This document shows positions 1 through 10,151 of a stretch of DNA of 56,647 nucleotides, piece after piece (the first letter of the stretch is position 1; every line of letters starts with the position of its first letter). Made by a program: the position numbers and the translations under genes. The stretch covers positions 1-56,647 of the forward strand of contig NZ_JAMPKJ010000039.1 of the NCBI RefSeq assembly GCF_039962115.1, written 5' to 3'. The stretch comes from Funiculus sociatus GB2-C1. Its GTDB lineage: Bacteria; Cyanobacteriota; Cyanobacteriia; Cyanobacteriales; FACHB-T130. The notes below the pieces were generated by a model. It searched no databases and was not told the DNA's origin. It saw only the letters and a list, made by a program, of their open reading frames with translations.

Positions 1-102
1 CCTGACTTAGCCAAAGCCATAGAGGAAGCATTTAATAAGCTCTCCTTGAAGGACATCCAAAATTGGTTTACACACTGCTGTTACTGTACCTCAGCAGACT
101 AG
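1..102 (+). CDS. C-terminal end of an IS630-type transposase (cut by window edge)
   Basis: Frame 1 is open from the first base and ends at TAG 100-102, giving 33 residues. The tail ends in LKDIQNWFTHCCYCTSAD, which resembles the end of IS630-superfamily transposases (a WFTHCCYCTS-like tail after a helix). Only the C-terminus lies inside the window, so whether the transposase is intact cannot be judged. It is followed directly by a fragment of a different element, which suggests an old insertion site. Confidence 0.6.
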   Translation, partial: PDLAKAIEEAFNKLSLKDIQNWFTHCCYCTSAD

Positions 103-184
103 GAAACGCTATACACAATATAAGCTAATATTTTTATGCCGCAACTGTGGCAGACAATTTGTTAAAAATTTTGACAATAAGTAA
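101..184 (+). pseudogene. Fragment of an IS1-like transposase zinc-finger region
   Basis: Reading from 101 gives RKRYTQYKLIFLCRNCGRQF followed by VKNFDNK and a stop at 182-184. The CxNCGRQFV pattern is what the second half of the N-terminal zinc ribbon of IS1-type InsA proteins looks like. The first CxxC pair and all later parts are missing, so this is a remnant. It overlaps the last two bases of the preceding transposase end. Confidence 0.45.
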
Positions 185-354
185 TTTTACCCTTGATTAA
201 AAGTTTAATTGATAAACTTCTCCCAAAAAATTGGCTGCCATTACCTGTGGCATACTACCTAACTTTTTATTGATTGGGGGAATACAAGTTGAGAATAATT
301 TCTTGTGTTAAAAAATAAAAAATTGAATAACTTTTTATTTCTTTACCTTTTTGT

Positions 355-3300
355 TTACCAAGGATTTCCAATCATTGTGAAAGCTGCCCAATAATAAGGA
401 TCAGACAAATTTTGATTTCCCAACTTTGCTAGTTCCGGCGTTAGCGGTATCTCCCCGTCAGGAGTAAGCAATTTACCATTTTGCATGCGTACTTGCCCCT
501 TGATCATTGCTATTTGCGCCTGTCTTAGCGCCTCCGCCTTCACGGGAGCTTTTCTCAATTCTTCGTAAAACTGGGCCATTAGTCCCAAAGTTCCCTGATC
601 TGACACATACCACAAACTTGCTAGCGCCGACTTCACCCCAGCTTGCACCGCCAACCCCGCAAAGCCCATCTCTGCCTGTTCATCACCTAACGCTGTGCGG
701 CAGGCACTTAGTACCAGCAAATCTACCGGGGGGTCATTCCAGCCCACCTGTGGCAGCTGGTTCAATGACAGCTTACTGTCCCACAGTTGGATGTATGAGT
801 TGCTAGGATTACCTGGCTGAAATTCCGCATGGGTTGCTAAGTGAACGATTCTATAAGGTTGTAGGCGGCGCTGGGTGTTGAGATTTTTCAGAGTGAAGCC
901 GCTGTTGAGGAAGGATTTACCAGGCCACAGCTCAGGCGTAATGGCCAATAATTCTACTGGTACAGCGGGAAGTGGCTTTTGGTCAGTAAATTTTGATGCC
1001 CCCATTGCCAAGACTTGCGCGTTTACTATGTCGCGGTGTTCGGTGTTGCTGAGGCTGAGACTGGGCATCAAGCTGACGCTATATTGCTCCACTAGAAACT
1101 GTTCACCATTATGCAAGGCAGCCAAGGGAATAGATCGCAACCCGGTGTCTGGCACGAAGACAATATTCTGAATGCCTCTAGCTTGCAAGTCGGCTTGCAG
1201 GGGGGTGATTATCCATTTATAGAGTTGTTGGGCTGAGGAAAGGTAGGTGGGAGTTCGTTTGATTTTGATAACTTCGTTGCGAAATTCATCGGCGGCTTTG
1301 ATAACTTGCGATCGCGTAATTCCAGAAAACTGCTTGCGAATTGGTGTTCCCTGTGCCGTTACCAGCACCACTTCAAGCTCATCACTCGAATTTTGTGTTG
1401 ATGATTGGGAATTAGTGACAAGCAAATCCCCCTTTTCTTCCCCTTTCTCTATCTCCCCTTCAGGTATAATATCTGGGGTAGCAAAAGAAATATAAAAAAT
1501 AGCTGGTCTTACGCCTGTTTCTCTTTCAACTCTATCTAGAGTTTGACGGGTATCTAGTAGAGAATTGACACGAGTGGGAATATTTTTTATCTCCAAATAT
1601 TCGGCAAATTCGCGAGTATAGTTGTCTTCTCTTTCAGTGACTAGGGCATCAATCTCAATGTTTGGAACATTCTGCGGTAGTTGTAATTTTTCCTCTTCAT
1701 CGTTGTCACCAACCAATTCTGTTTGGTTTAGTGTTTGATTTGGAGTAGGGGTAACAAATTGAATATTTCCTTGCCCACCCCTACCTGGAAAAGATTGAAA
1801 GGTAGTAATTGGGGATTGCCCATTAGTAACTGCCCCTAATGTGCCGTTAGCGGCGGGATTTCCCACTAAAAAGGGAACTAACCTGGAACCGCCACCGTGC
1901 CGGATAGCGATCGCGCCTCCCCCAACACCTCCGGCATTAGAAATACTTGCTAAGACACCATTTTGGTCTAAAAAACTACCCCCAGCCCGGAAAAATTGAT
2001 CTGTCGTAATATCAACATTTCCCCCCGTGCCGTTAGTTCCGCCTTGGGCATTGATGGAGGTAACTTGGATATCCCCAACCGGATCGAGGATCACAGATCC
2101 ACCATTACCAAAAGCCGAACTAGAGTTGATAACATCAGCATTGATTTGGTTGCGGGCTTTTATCGCGATCGCGCCCCCATCGCCCAAATTTGAGGATGAG
2201 TTTATCGCTCCGGTAATATTAATTCTTCCTGCCCTACTATTAGGCAAATTATTATTATTTTGGTCAAGAGCCGTCAGACTAATTGCTCCGCCATCACCAA
2301 GATTTGAGGACGAGTTTATCGTTTCTGCAATATTAATTGAACCTGTTTGACTTACAATATTAACATCGCCACCATCACCCGAATCAGCATTAGTAAAAAT
2401 TCCGTCTCCAGGCGAATTCAGAAGATTAATATCGCTAAAAGCGGACATAGTTACCGAACCAGCAGCAGTATCAGCGACAGTCGTAGAAGTATCGATTTTT
2501 CCTAATACTGTAATGCTGCCAGTTGCAGACAAATTTACAAAACCACTCACTAAAGGTGGCACCAAATCAGCTTGTATTGACTGTCCCACAACATCCCGCA
2601 CCACAACATCACCAGCATTCACCCGGATGCCAGAACCAACAAGTTTCACCTCTCCAGCGCTGTTAACAGTTAGTTCGGTAGCATTACCGATGCCCCCACC
2701 AGTTAGCAACTGAGGTAGGGAAAGGGGGAGGGAAGCAGAGGGAGAGCGAGGAACAGAGGCGGGGAGGGGAGTAACTTCCAAGCTTAGCGGACTTCCCGGC
2801 TGAGAGATACGAACCATACTCTTGCCTCCTACAGATGCGATCGCGATATCATCGCCTGGTGCCGTCAGACTACCCAGTGAGACAACGGTGCCACCAACCA
2901 GGCTAAGATTTTGTTGAACAGCTAGCTGCGCCAAGTTGACAATGGCTCCGGGTGTCTGAGGAGTCGTGAAGGCAAAGGTGCTGGGAGTCCCCACCAAAGC
3001 GGCATAGTGATTAGACCCGGTGGCATTAAACCATCTTATAGAGGCGGGATTCATCGCGTCTGGAAAACCAATTGCATTCGCAGTGGTGGCGGTGAAGCTT
3101 CCTGGTATATTCAAGCTGGCTCCTGCGCCAAAGATGATACCAGCAGGGTTCATTAAAAAGAGGTTGGAATTGCCGCTAACCTGAATTAAGCCGTTGATTG
3201 CCGAGCGATCGCCTCCTACTACTCTCACCAGAATATTCTCAATAGATGGGCTAGAGAGAAAATTGGCAATCTGGTCTTGACTAAGCCCAAACTGGGTAAA

Positions 3301-3642
3301 ACTGTGGAAAAGATTGGCGCGATCGCTCGATCTAGTGCCGCCTTCGATATCGAAGCGGTTCCCGTCAGGTGTCACAATAGTTCCGATACCATCAACCGCC
3401 GGAACTATTGACTGTGCTGTTGCTGATGCGGGAATAAGGGCAAAAAACAAAGCTACCAAACTTTTAGCTTTGCTTCCCTGAATATTCAAGGAAAAAAAGC
3501 AAAACCGAAATTTCCAGCTTTTTTTACCACCAATTGGGGATTGGAGGGTAGAGGTAGGGCGAGACTTTTCTTTCAGCCCCCAGTCCCCAGTTCCTCTTAG
3601 TGCTACCAGCCACAACTTAATTCTTTTTTTAGCTAATTTCAT
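355..3642 (-). CDS. TPS-type (haemagglutinin N-terminal domain) exoprotein with C-terminal CHAT protease domain
   Basis: About 1095 residues from ATG at 3642; an in-frame GTG at 3666 is the alternative. A hydrophobic segment ending ASATAQ near residue 77 looks like a Sec signal and lies unusually far in; a TTG at 3489 would give a compact signal peptide. Next comes a TPS secretion domain (NLFHSF, GLIQV, LMNPAGIIFG), as in FhaA-type proteins, then Gly/Asn-rich beta-helix sequence with repeats such as INSSSNLGDGGAI. The last 300 residues are a CHAT domain, a caspase-like clan CD peptidase fold, with His938 (HLATHAEF) and Cys981 (LSACRTALGD) both present. It should cross the outer membrane through a TpsB, and one lies at 7611-9542. 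Substrate unknown. The CHAT end closely matches that of the 21367-27810 protein, so the two are paralogues. Confidence 0.9.
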   Translation of the reverse strand: MKLAKKRIKLWLVALRGTGDWGLKEKSRPTSTLQSPIGGKKSWKFRFCFFSLNIQGSKAKSLVALFFALIPASATAQSIVPAVDGIGTIVTPDGNRFDIEGGTRSSDRANLFHSFTQFGLSQDQIANFLSSPSIENILVRVVGGDRSAINGLIQVSGNSNLFLMNPAGIIFGAGASLNIPGSFTATTANAIGFPDAMNPASIRWFNATGSNHYAALVGTPSTFAFTTPQTPGAIVNLAQLAVQQNLSLVGGTVVSLGSLTAPGDDIAIASVGGKSMVRISQPGSPLSLEVTPLPASVPRSPSASLPLSLPQLLTGGGIGNATELTVNSAGEVKLVGSGIRVNAGDVVVRDVVGQSIQADLVPPLVSGFVNLSATGSITVLGKIDTSTTVADTAAGSVTMSAFSDINLLNSPGDGIFTNADSGDGGDVNIVSQTGSINIAETINSSSNLGDGGAISLTALDQNNNNLPNSRAGRINITGAINSSSNLGDGGAIAIKARNQINADVINSSSAFGNGGSVILDPVGDIQVTSINAQGGTNGTGGNVDITTDQFFRAGGSFLDQNGVLASISNAGGVGGGAIAIRHGGGSRLVPFLVGNPAANGTLGAVTNGQSPITTFQSFPGRGGQGNIQFVTPTPNQTLNQTELVGDNDEEEKLQLPQNVPNIEIDALVTEREDNYTREFAEYLEIKNIPTRVNSLLDTRQTLDRVERETGVRPAIFYISFATPDIIPEGEIEKGEEKGDLLVTNSQSSTQNSSDELEVVLVTAQGTPIRKQFSGITRSQVIKAADEFRNEVIKIKRTPTYLSSAQQLYKWIITPLQADLQARGIQNIVFVPDTGLRSIPLAALHNGEQFLVEQYSVSLMPSLSLSNTEHRDIVNAQVLAMGASKFTDQKPLPAVPVELLAITPELWPGKSFLNSGFTLKNLNTQRRLQPYRIVHLATHAEFQPGNPSNSYIQLWDSKLSLNQLPQVGWNDPPVDLLVLSACRTALGDEQAEMGFAGLAVQAGVKSALASLWYVSDQGTLGLMAQFYEELRKAPVKAEALRQAQIAMIKGQVRMQNGKLLTPDGEIPLTPELAKLGNQNLSDPYYWAAFTMIGNPW

Positions 3643-3666
3643 GGTGCCGATTCTGACAGGAAACAC

Positions 3667-3948
3667 GCCTTTGCCCTAGTTATTAATTCTTCTACGCTAG
3701 CTTCCAAAGAAGTATCCGCACACCTGATGCAATTGTGCCATGAATACACTATAAGTAGTGTTTTAGATATTATCTAGCTGCCGTTTTAAATGTTTACCAG
3801 TCTAAATTGATACTTTTAATCTGCAACGGTTCACTGTATCGTTTTGCCCGTAAAGGCAAATTAATGGGGATAAGAAACGAGTAAGTTTTACCGCCGCCTC
3901 TTATAATGGACGGGCTTAACCCTAGTCAACAGGAGTTTGGTCAATAAC
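3667..3948. other. Intergenic region, small hairpin
   Basis: No gene is supported here. ACACTA (3746-3751) and TAGTGT (3756-3761) form a short hairpin followed by TTTT, a weak terminator-like element on the plus strand. A TATAAT box at 3902-3907 on the plus strand could be the -10 element for transcription into the structured region at 3949-4216. Confidence 0.3.
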
Positions 3949-4216
3949 CCATCCCCTTTAAGGTATAAGCTGGTTAACTAGCTCTCGTTGGGCAAACCTC
4001 ACCACTCTGGAAAAAACCCTAGCCTTGTGGTAAAACCCACAAAGTAATAGCTTATGCAAGTGTTTCTGGTTGCTGACCCTCGAACCAAACTACTTATAAA
4101 GTAAGCGACAGAGCTTTTCTCCAGATTTCCTGCATAAATTAAAACGTAAAAACATTCTTTGTTTAGGAAGCGGTACACCCCGCCCCGCTTTCCTGCCAAC
4201 CCCCGAAAAGGGATGG
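3949..4216 (+). ncRNA. Candidate structured RNA or long 5' leader upstream of the PPC protein
   Basis: CCATCCCCTTT (3949-3959) can pair with AAAAGGGATGG (4206-4216), closing about 270 nt. Inside, GTATAAGCT (3963-3971) pairs with AGCTTATGC (4049-4057), CTTGTGG pairs with a downstream CCACAA near 4024-4042, and GGAAGCGG near 4168 pairs with CCGCTTTCC near 4184. The element ends 30 nt before the ATG at 4246. It does not match riboswitch, 6S, tmRNA, SRP or RNase P signatures that I know. It could be a leader of the following gene or an independent RNA; the strand is inferred from the downstream gene and the TATAAT box. Confidence 0.3.
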
Positions 4217-4245
4217 ATGTCTAGCGGGAAGCATTATGACCAACG

Positions 4246-4689
4246 ATGAAAGCAATTAGATGGCACCGCACCCCAATTGTTCCTGCAACTTTGCTTGTTC
4301 TGTGTCTTGGCGCTGTATCAGCCAGAGCGCAAAATAAAGTATATAATCCGATTCCTGTACTGACAAACAACGAAGTTGCCGACACGCTTACAGAAAACGA
4401 TATTCCTACTGGTGAGGGAGGCTTTGCCCGTGACTACTTGGTGAAGTTGAACGCTGGAGATCAGGTGGCTATTGACTTGACCTCAGATAACTTTGACTCG
4501 ATTGTTACGCTGATGGCTGCTGATGGTTCCACTGTAGCGGAAAACGATGACGGCCCAGACGGCAGCACAAATTCTGTGCTGTTTTCCCGAATTAGCGAGA
4601 CTGGTTCATACATTATTCGGGTTCGGGCTTTTGGAGAAACGGGCGGCGGGTCTTTTAAGCTGAAGATAACGCGCCTGAAGCCAATTTAA
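4246..4689 (+). CDS. Secreted PPC-type (pre-peptidase C-terminal-like) domain protein
   Basis: 147 residues. An N-terminal signal peptide (basic MKAIRWHR, hydrophobic core, VSARAQ cleavage site) is followed by one beta-sandwich of the bacterial PPC type: an opening YLVKLNAGDQVAIDL strand, SDNFDSIVTLMAADGSTV, the acidic ENDDGPDG turn, and the closing GSYIIRVRAFGETGGGSFKL. In proteases such domains are cleaved-off C-terminal modules; in cyanobacteria they often stand alone as exported proteins. No catalytic domain is present, so a binding or structural role in the periplasm or outside is likely. It is divergent from the TPS-CHAT gene on its left and follows a structured leader. Confidence 0.75.
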   Translation: MKAIRWHRTPIVPATLLVLCLGAVSARAQNKVYNPIPVLTNNEVADTLTENDIPTGEGGFARDYLVKLNAGDQVAIDLTSDNFDSIVTLMAADGSTVAENDDGPDGSTNSVLFSRISETGSYIIRVRAFGETGGGSFKLKITRLKPI

Positions 4690-4767
4690 CGATTTTGGAT
4701 GCCAGGATTTTGGATTGCTTGGGTTATTTGTGAGTTACAAACTCCTTAAAGTTAAAAGCTAAAATCG

Positions 4768-5547
4768 TTAGATTGTGGTGAGTAGGCACAGTAACAAAGC
4801 TTCTGTCCATTCTACGACTGCGCCGTAGGTATCTCCCGTGTGTCCGCCCAGCTGGTGGTGAAACCAAGCACCAGTTAAAAGCGCGACAAGGCATCCTGCG
4901 ACTGCCATGATTACCGCCAATAGAGGGCGAGTCGGTGACACAATGAGCTGTAATCCGCTTAAAAGCAGTAGTAAGACCAATCCCAGCAAGATATCCTGGG
5001 GGGTGCGAATAAACTCTTTGTGAAAAGCACCTTTGCCAGTAGGTTTGAGATAGGGATAACGAGCGATCGCTACCACTTGCCCCCACCGACCCCATCCCGC
5101 GGCTGCCATCAGCGCTAGCCAGCGGTTAGATTCAATATCTGTCAGGGCTGCTGTTTTTAAAAGTATGAGTGCGATCGCAGCGATCGCGCCAAAGGCACCA
5201 GTCGCACTATCCGTCATTACCTCTAAACGCCGTGACGGATCTTGCACTGCCAACCCATCTGCGGTATCCATTGCCCCATCTAAGTGTAAACCTCCGGTGA
5301 TGGCAATCCCCATCACTACCACTAAGGCTGAACGAGTCAGTACGGGTACGCCCAGCTGTTGCAAACAGACATCGCAAAGCGACAGAAGCGCCCCAATTAA
5401 TAAGCCTACTAGCGGAGCATGGCGGGCAATGCGCTGAAATTCCAATGTCCAGCCCGCAGGAAGGGGTATACAAGTATAGAACGCGATCGCCCCTAGCAGC
5501 GATCGCCAAAACGAAGAAACTTGAATCACAAAAAATACAAAAGACAC
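4768..5547 (-). CDS. cobS: Adenosylcobinamide-GDP ribazoletransferase (cobalamin synthase)
   Basis: 259 residues, the usual family length. CobS joins adenosylcobinamide-GDP to alpha-ribazole at the inner membrane, the last assembly step of (pseudo)cobalamin. Recognition rests on an N-terminal helix reading [18 protein letters not shown] and the acidic [15 protein letters not shown] motif around residue 90, followed by several hydrophobic segments. The GTG start at 5547 has GGAAAG upstream at a suitable distance. No other cobalamin gene lies nearby and I saw no B12-box riboswitch in the 200 bp before it. Confidence 0.92.
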   Translation of the reverse strand: MSFVFFVIQVSSFWRSLLGAIAFYTCIPLPAGWTLEFQRIARHAPLVGLLIGALLSLCDVCLQQLGVPVLTRSALVVVMGIAITGGLHLDGAMDTADGLAVQDPSRRLEVMTDSATGAFGAIAAIALILLKTAALTDIESNRWLALMAAAGWGRWGQVVAIARYPYLKPTGKGAFHKEFIRTPQDILLGLVLLLLLSGLQLIVSPTRPLLAVIMAVAGCLVALLTGAWFHHQLGGHTGDTYGAVVEWTEALLLCLLTTI

Positions 5548-5746
5548 TTCTTACTTTCCGAATACAAATTCAGTAGATTAGCGTAGGAGCAGACGATAAA
5601 TGTTGGGCTAAGATTGTCTCGTAGCAGTTCGATCTCGCGCATAGCGCCTATGGCGTTAGATTATTTAGCTACCTGCTTCCCCAAGTAGGAAAGCATCTAC
5701 TACGACCAGACAAGATCGGGCTGGTTTGAACTAAAGGCTGTTTCCC

Positions 5747-6199
5747 ATGATGAGTCACGACCAATCTCCGCCCAAGCTACCAGCTCCCTGTATAATTGAC
5801 TTCGGCATTGTCGTTAATAAGCAAGATATGCGGCGACTGCTGGCTGATTTAGGCCGCGTCCGCTACATTCATAGTCTTGATGGCAACGTTCAGAGCCAGG
5901 GAGAAGGGTATGTGCTGGATGTATTTGCTGACGATCAACGGTCTACGATGATTGCCAACCAGGCAATTTATCTTAATGTCTACAGTTTTGATTATCTGCA
6001 ACTGCACCAGTCCCCAGATCAGGAATCTTATTTTGACTTGATTCAAGACCATCGTCAATTACGTTTGATACCGCTTTCTAACCCACTCCAAGAGCAAGCC
6101 ACGCCTAGCATCAATGCCGCCGCCTTAGAAGCGATGGTAACGCAAGTGCTGTCTGCTAAGTGGGATGTCCAATTTGATGACGATGATTGCTCATTCTAA
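5747..6199 (+). CDS. Conserved cyanobacterial hypothetical protein
   Basis: 150 residues, soluble, no signal peptide. I do not recognise a named domain. It has a mixed alpha/beta N-terminal half (IIDFGIVVNKQDMRRLLADL), a central stretch rich in aromatic residues and Asp, and a very acidic C-terminal tail (QFDDDDCSF). Two adjacent ATG codons at 5747 and 5750 could serve as start. It is followed by a heptamer-repeat block and then tgt on the same strand, 245 bp away, so joint transcription with tgt is possible but not shown. Confidence 0.7.
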   Translation: MMSHDQSPPKLPAPCIIDFGIVVNKQDMRRLLADLGRVRYIHSLDGNVQSQGEGYVLDVFADDQRSTMIANQAIYLNVYSFDYLQLHQSPDQESYFDLIQDHRQLRLIPLSNPLQEQATPSINAAALEAMVTQVLSAKWDVQFDDDDCSF

Positions 6200-6202
6200 G
6201 TA

Positions 6203-6310
6203 GTTGTTAGCCATTAGTGATTAGTCATTAGTTATTAGCAACAATCTAATAACTATTAAGTTTGATTGTCAGTCGTTAGTCATTAGTTCGTAACAATGAA
6301 CTAAAAACTA
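6203..6310. repeat. STRR-like degenerate heptamer repeat block
   Basis: The spacer between two genes is built from short near-repeats such as TTAGCCA, TTAGTGA, TTAGTCA and TTAGTTA in tandem, interrupted by AACAATCTAATAACT. This is the style of the short tandemly repeated repetitive sequences known in filamentous cyanobacteria. Similar blocks occur at 11275-11334, 51775-51832 and 55097-55160. Confidence 0.55.
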
Positions 6311-6444
6311 AGGATTAAAAACTTTTGCTAGTGGTACTGGCTAATACCATTTTGCTTTCCAGAGATACCATTTTTGTCATTTGTCCAATGCCCGACAAAT
6401 GATAAATTATTGTGAAAAGTTAGAACGCGATTTGGTATAAGTAA

Positions 6445-7542
<1,098 letters not shown>

Positions 7543-7568
7543 CACGCTAACCGAGGAGTTAAGCATTG

Positions 7569-7607
7569 ACTTTATCGTTCCCAGTTAGAGGCTGGGAACG
7601 ATAAAGT
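7569..7607. terminator. Perfect 16-bp inverted repeat between convergent genes
   Basis: ACTTTATCGTTCCCAG (7569-7584) and CTGGGAACGATAAAGT (7592-7607) are exact inverted copies around a 7-nt loop. It sits between the ends of tgt (plus) and the TpsB gene (minus), where a bidirectional terminator is expected, although there is no clear T tract. Its core GTTCCCAG-N7-CTGGGAAC recurs at 16863-16887 after hisA. Confidence 0.65.
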
Positions 7608-7610
7608 GTG

Positions 7611-9542
7611 TCAAAGTTGATAGTTAACGCTGAAATAAAAACCCTGATCTTGAGCATTTTCGCCTCGGTCATCAATCTCAACTAAGGGAATGCCGTAGTC
7701 TAACCTGATGTTCAGCTTGGGTATCGGTTGCCAGATTAACCCTAAGCCGACACCTGCTAAAAATCTTTCATCAGGTAATGGGTTGGGGTTATCATCCACA
7801 TTCCACACCCACCCCAAGTCTATAAAAGGGGCAACCTGCATGATAGCAGCTCCGGCTTCGTCTCGCTGGACGGTAATTCGGTCTTCAATAGAAAATCTCA
7901 CGCCATTGTCAGCAGCACGGACATTTTGCCTGTAGCCGCGCAGCGATTGACCGCCGCCAATTACAAACTGTTGGGAGGGTAATAAACCACTGGTTGATAG
8001 CTGGACATCTGCCTGAAGAATTAAAAAGTTATCGTTATTCAGGACTTGTACTCGCTGGATTTGACCTAGCCAGCTCAAGAAACGACCATCGGGAACGGGA
8101 TCTTCATTCACGGTAGCATCGAATAATCCGGTACCGAGACTAAAGAGCGATCGCAACGCCCATGCACCCCTGACATCCCGACGTAAATAATCTTGTCCAA
8201 ACTTAACCACGCTGGTACGGCTGACACCATTTTCGTCTGGCCCAAATCCGAAAGGAGTCGGTCCGGCAAAGGTGAACGTCTGACCATCTTGATAAGTAAA
8301 GCCTAAAGAAAGGGCAAATTCTTCTCGCGGTGAGCGGATCAACGGCTGTCGATAACTAATTTCATAAAGTTCCGTCTCCCCTCGAATGTCAAACACATCA
8401 AAGGGACGTTGGGTAACTTTGTTGCGATTAGGTGCTGCTCTCAGTTGCAGGGTGCCATTCATGGCGTTGAGTGGTATCCGATAGCTGAAGTCGAAAATAT
8501 CAGCGCCACTGGTCGTCGTATGGTAATAGGAGCCAGCGATTTCATCCCCAAGCCCAGTTACGTTGCGATAACGCAGGTTGACTCCCAATCGTTCTGAACC
8601 GACGCTGGGAGGCGAGTAGTTGTCAACGCCTAAACTGGCTTCTAAAGGGTTAGCTTCGGTGACGCGCACCACGAGAATACTTTGACCAACCCCACTTCCA
8701 GCCCGGAGGCTGGCTTCTATGTTTTTAAATAGGGGATCGATACGCAAAAGCCTTAATTGGTCTTCCAGTTTGCCTGTGTTGAGAGGTCTACCAGCCCCCA
8801 GGCGCACCCTGGAACGGACGTAATTTGGATTTAGGCGGCGCGTTCCTTCTACCCTAATTTCTTCTAGGGTGCCTTCGATGACGCGAATTTGGACGACACC
8901 ATCGGTAACGGCTTGGTCTACAAGAATTGCTCTTGAGGTAATGTAGCCTTGGTTTAGGTACAGCTGAGTGATAGCATCGGCAACGTTTCTGAGTTCCTCT
9001 AGGGTAACAACGCGCCCCTCAAATTTTTGGGTAATGGGGTTCAGTTCATCTTGATCAAAGATGGTGCTGCCGATGACTTGAATTTTGTTAACTTGAAGAC
9101 TGTCTGAGGCGGGCGCTGTAGTGGGTGTCGGGGTTGGTGTTGGCGTCAGTACAGGCGGCGGTGACTCTTGGGGCAGCGGTTCTGGGGTGGGTACAGGTTG
9201 CGGGAAGCGATCGCGATTAGGATCGGGCTGCGGCGGAAGCTGGATAGATGGTGGTATCTGCGGCGCTTGCACCAGCCTCTGTTCAGAACCCTCTAAAGAA
9301 GAATCCGGGATCAACAATGAATCGGGATTTTGGTCTTTGTCCATCTCGGCGCTTGGGATTGTCTGCATCGTCTCCCATTCGCTTTGTAAATTTAATCCAT
9401 CTAGCACTGGCTTTGCTTCTCTGGTCGCAGCATTCGCACTGCTGGTAGCAACACACCCCAACAGCGTTGATACGCATACACCAAGGGCGATCGCGTCCTC
9501 AATTAACACTCCACACCAAAACACTTTAAACCTTGATTGCAT
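7611..9542 (-). CDS. TpsB/FhaC/ShlB-family two-partner secretion transporter
   Basis: 643 residues from ATG at 9542, preceded by GGGGAAG 9 nt upstream; the GTG six codons earlier is less likely. A signal region is followed by a Pro/Thr-rich linker (residues ~90-145, with a TPTPTPT run), a POTRA domain (LQVNKIQVIGSTIF... to VIEGTLEEIRVEG), a second POTRA-like stretch, and a C-terminal beta-barrel from about residue 290. The barrel contains the L6 loop signature in the form LRGYRQN (family VRGY). TpsB proteins export TpsA partners with an N-terminal TPS domain across the outer membrane. Two such partners are in this window, at 355-3642 and 21367-27810. The three genes share a strand but do not form one tight operon. 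Confidence 0.93.
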   Translation of the reverse strand: MQSRFKVFWCGVLIEDAIALGVCVSTLLGCVATSSANAATREAKPVLDGLNLQSEWETMQTIPSAEMDKDQNPDSLLIPDSSLEGSEQRLVQAPQIPPSIQLPPQPDPNRDRFPQPVPTPEPLPQESPPPVLTPTPTPTPTTAPASDSLQVNKIQVIGSTIFDQDELNPITQKFEGRVVTLEELRNVADAITQLYLNQGYITSRAILVDQAVTDGVVQIRVIEGTLEEIRVEGTRRLNPNYVRSRVRLGAGRPLNTGKLEDQLRLLRIDPLFKNIEASLRAGSGVGQSILVVRVTEANPLEASLGVDNYSPPSVGSERLGVNLRYRNVTGLGDEIAGSYYHTTTSGADIFDFSYRIPLNAMNGTLQLRAAPNRNKVTQRPFDVFDIRGETELYEISYRQPLIRSPREEFALSLGFTYQDGQTFTFAGPTPFGFGPDENGVSRTSVVKFGQDYLRRDVRGAWALRSLFSLGTGLFDATVNEDPVPDGRFLSWLGQIQRVQVLNNDNFLILQADVQLSTSGLLPSQQFVIGGGQSLRGYRQNVRAADNGVRFSIEDRITVQRDEAGAAIMQVAPFIDLGWVWNVDDNPNPLPDERFLAGVGLGLIWQPIPKLNIRLDYGIPLVEIDDRGENAQDQGFYFSVNYQL

Positions 9543-10151
9543 GGCAACTATCTTCCCCACACGTTTAATCCGCTAAAAACTTGTACAAATACCATATTTT
9601 TGTCATCTCATCTGGATTTTCCTCGCTAAATTTCAATTGTCTTTTCATTGCTTCCTACTCCGTTGCTCAAATGTACTGATAGCTTTATGACAGTAGCAAT
9701 GGTAGTTTAAGCAAAAAATAAATGAATTGTATTATTTAGCACCTTTGCCAGAGAGATTTTATGGCATAAGTTGTGTCAGGCTGGATGCCTGTGCCACCAG
9801 TTAAGCGTTTAGATATAACTGACGGTACTATGTAGTAGCGATCGCTAACGCTTCACGCACAAATCTATTCCACAACTTCACCCAGTTTTACTCAGCTAAT
9901 ACTATTTTCCTTTTGATGTGTTACGCAGAGATCCCCCCTTGCCCTTCTCCATCGAAGGGTTTGGGGGGATCTAATTCCATAAAAGGGAAAAAGCAAAAGT
10001 TAAGAATTATTTTGCCTTTTACATGAGCACCTTTTGACTTTTAGAGGGGTTCGGGGGATTTTTAATCCTAAATCAAAAAATTGAATTTTCTTTTCAGCCC
10101 CGCTATTTAGAATATCCTGGGTGGTGTCATCAGTGGCAATGCCTTGGACTA
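9543..10151. other. Intergenic region with GC-rich hairpin
   Basis: About 600 bp without a convincing gene. AGATCCCCCC (9929-9938) and GGGGGGATCT (9963-9972) form a long hairpin, with CCCTT/AAGGG pairs in the loop. A related run (AGGGGTTCGGGGGATTTTTAA near 10041) lies just downstream. Such C6/G6 elements recur in cyanobacterial spacers; here it lies between a DUF928 gene and the TpsB gene. Confidence 0.4.

Noticed and set aside
4059-4100. GGTTCGA-like T-loop on the minus strand, possible tRNA
   Set aside because: The C that must follow the T-loop is missing and no acceptor or anticodon stem can be formed around it.
5548-5746. Possible cobalamin riboswitch before cobS
   Set aside because: No B12-box-like sequence or suitable stem seen in this spacer.
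9121-9576. Plus-strand Gly/Val-rich frame opposite the TpsB N-terminus
   Set aside because: It is the antisense of a Pro/Thr-rich linker; the minus-strand frame has clear family motifs.
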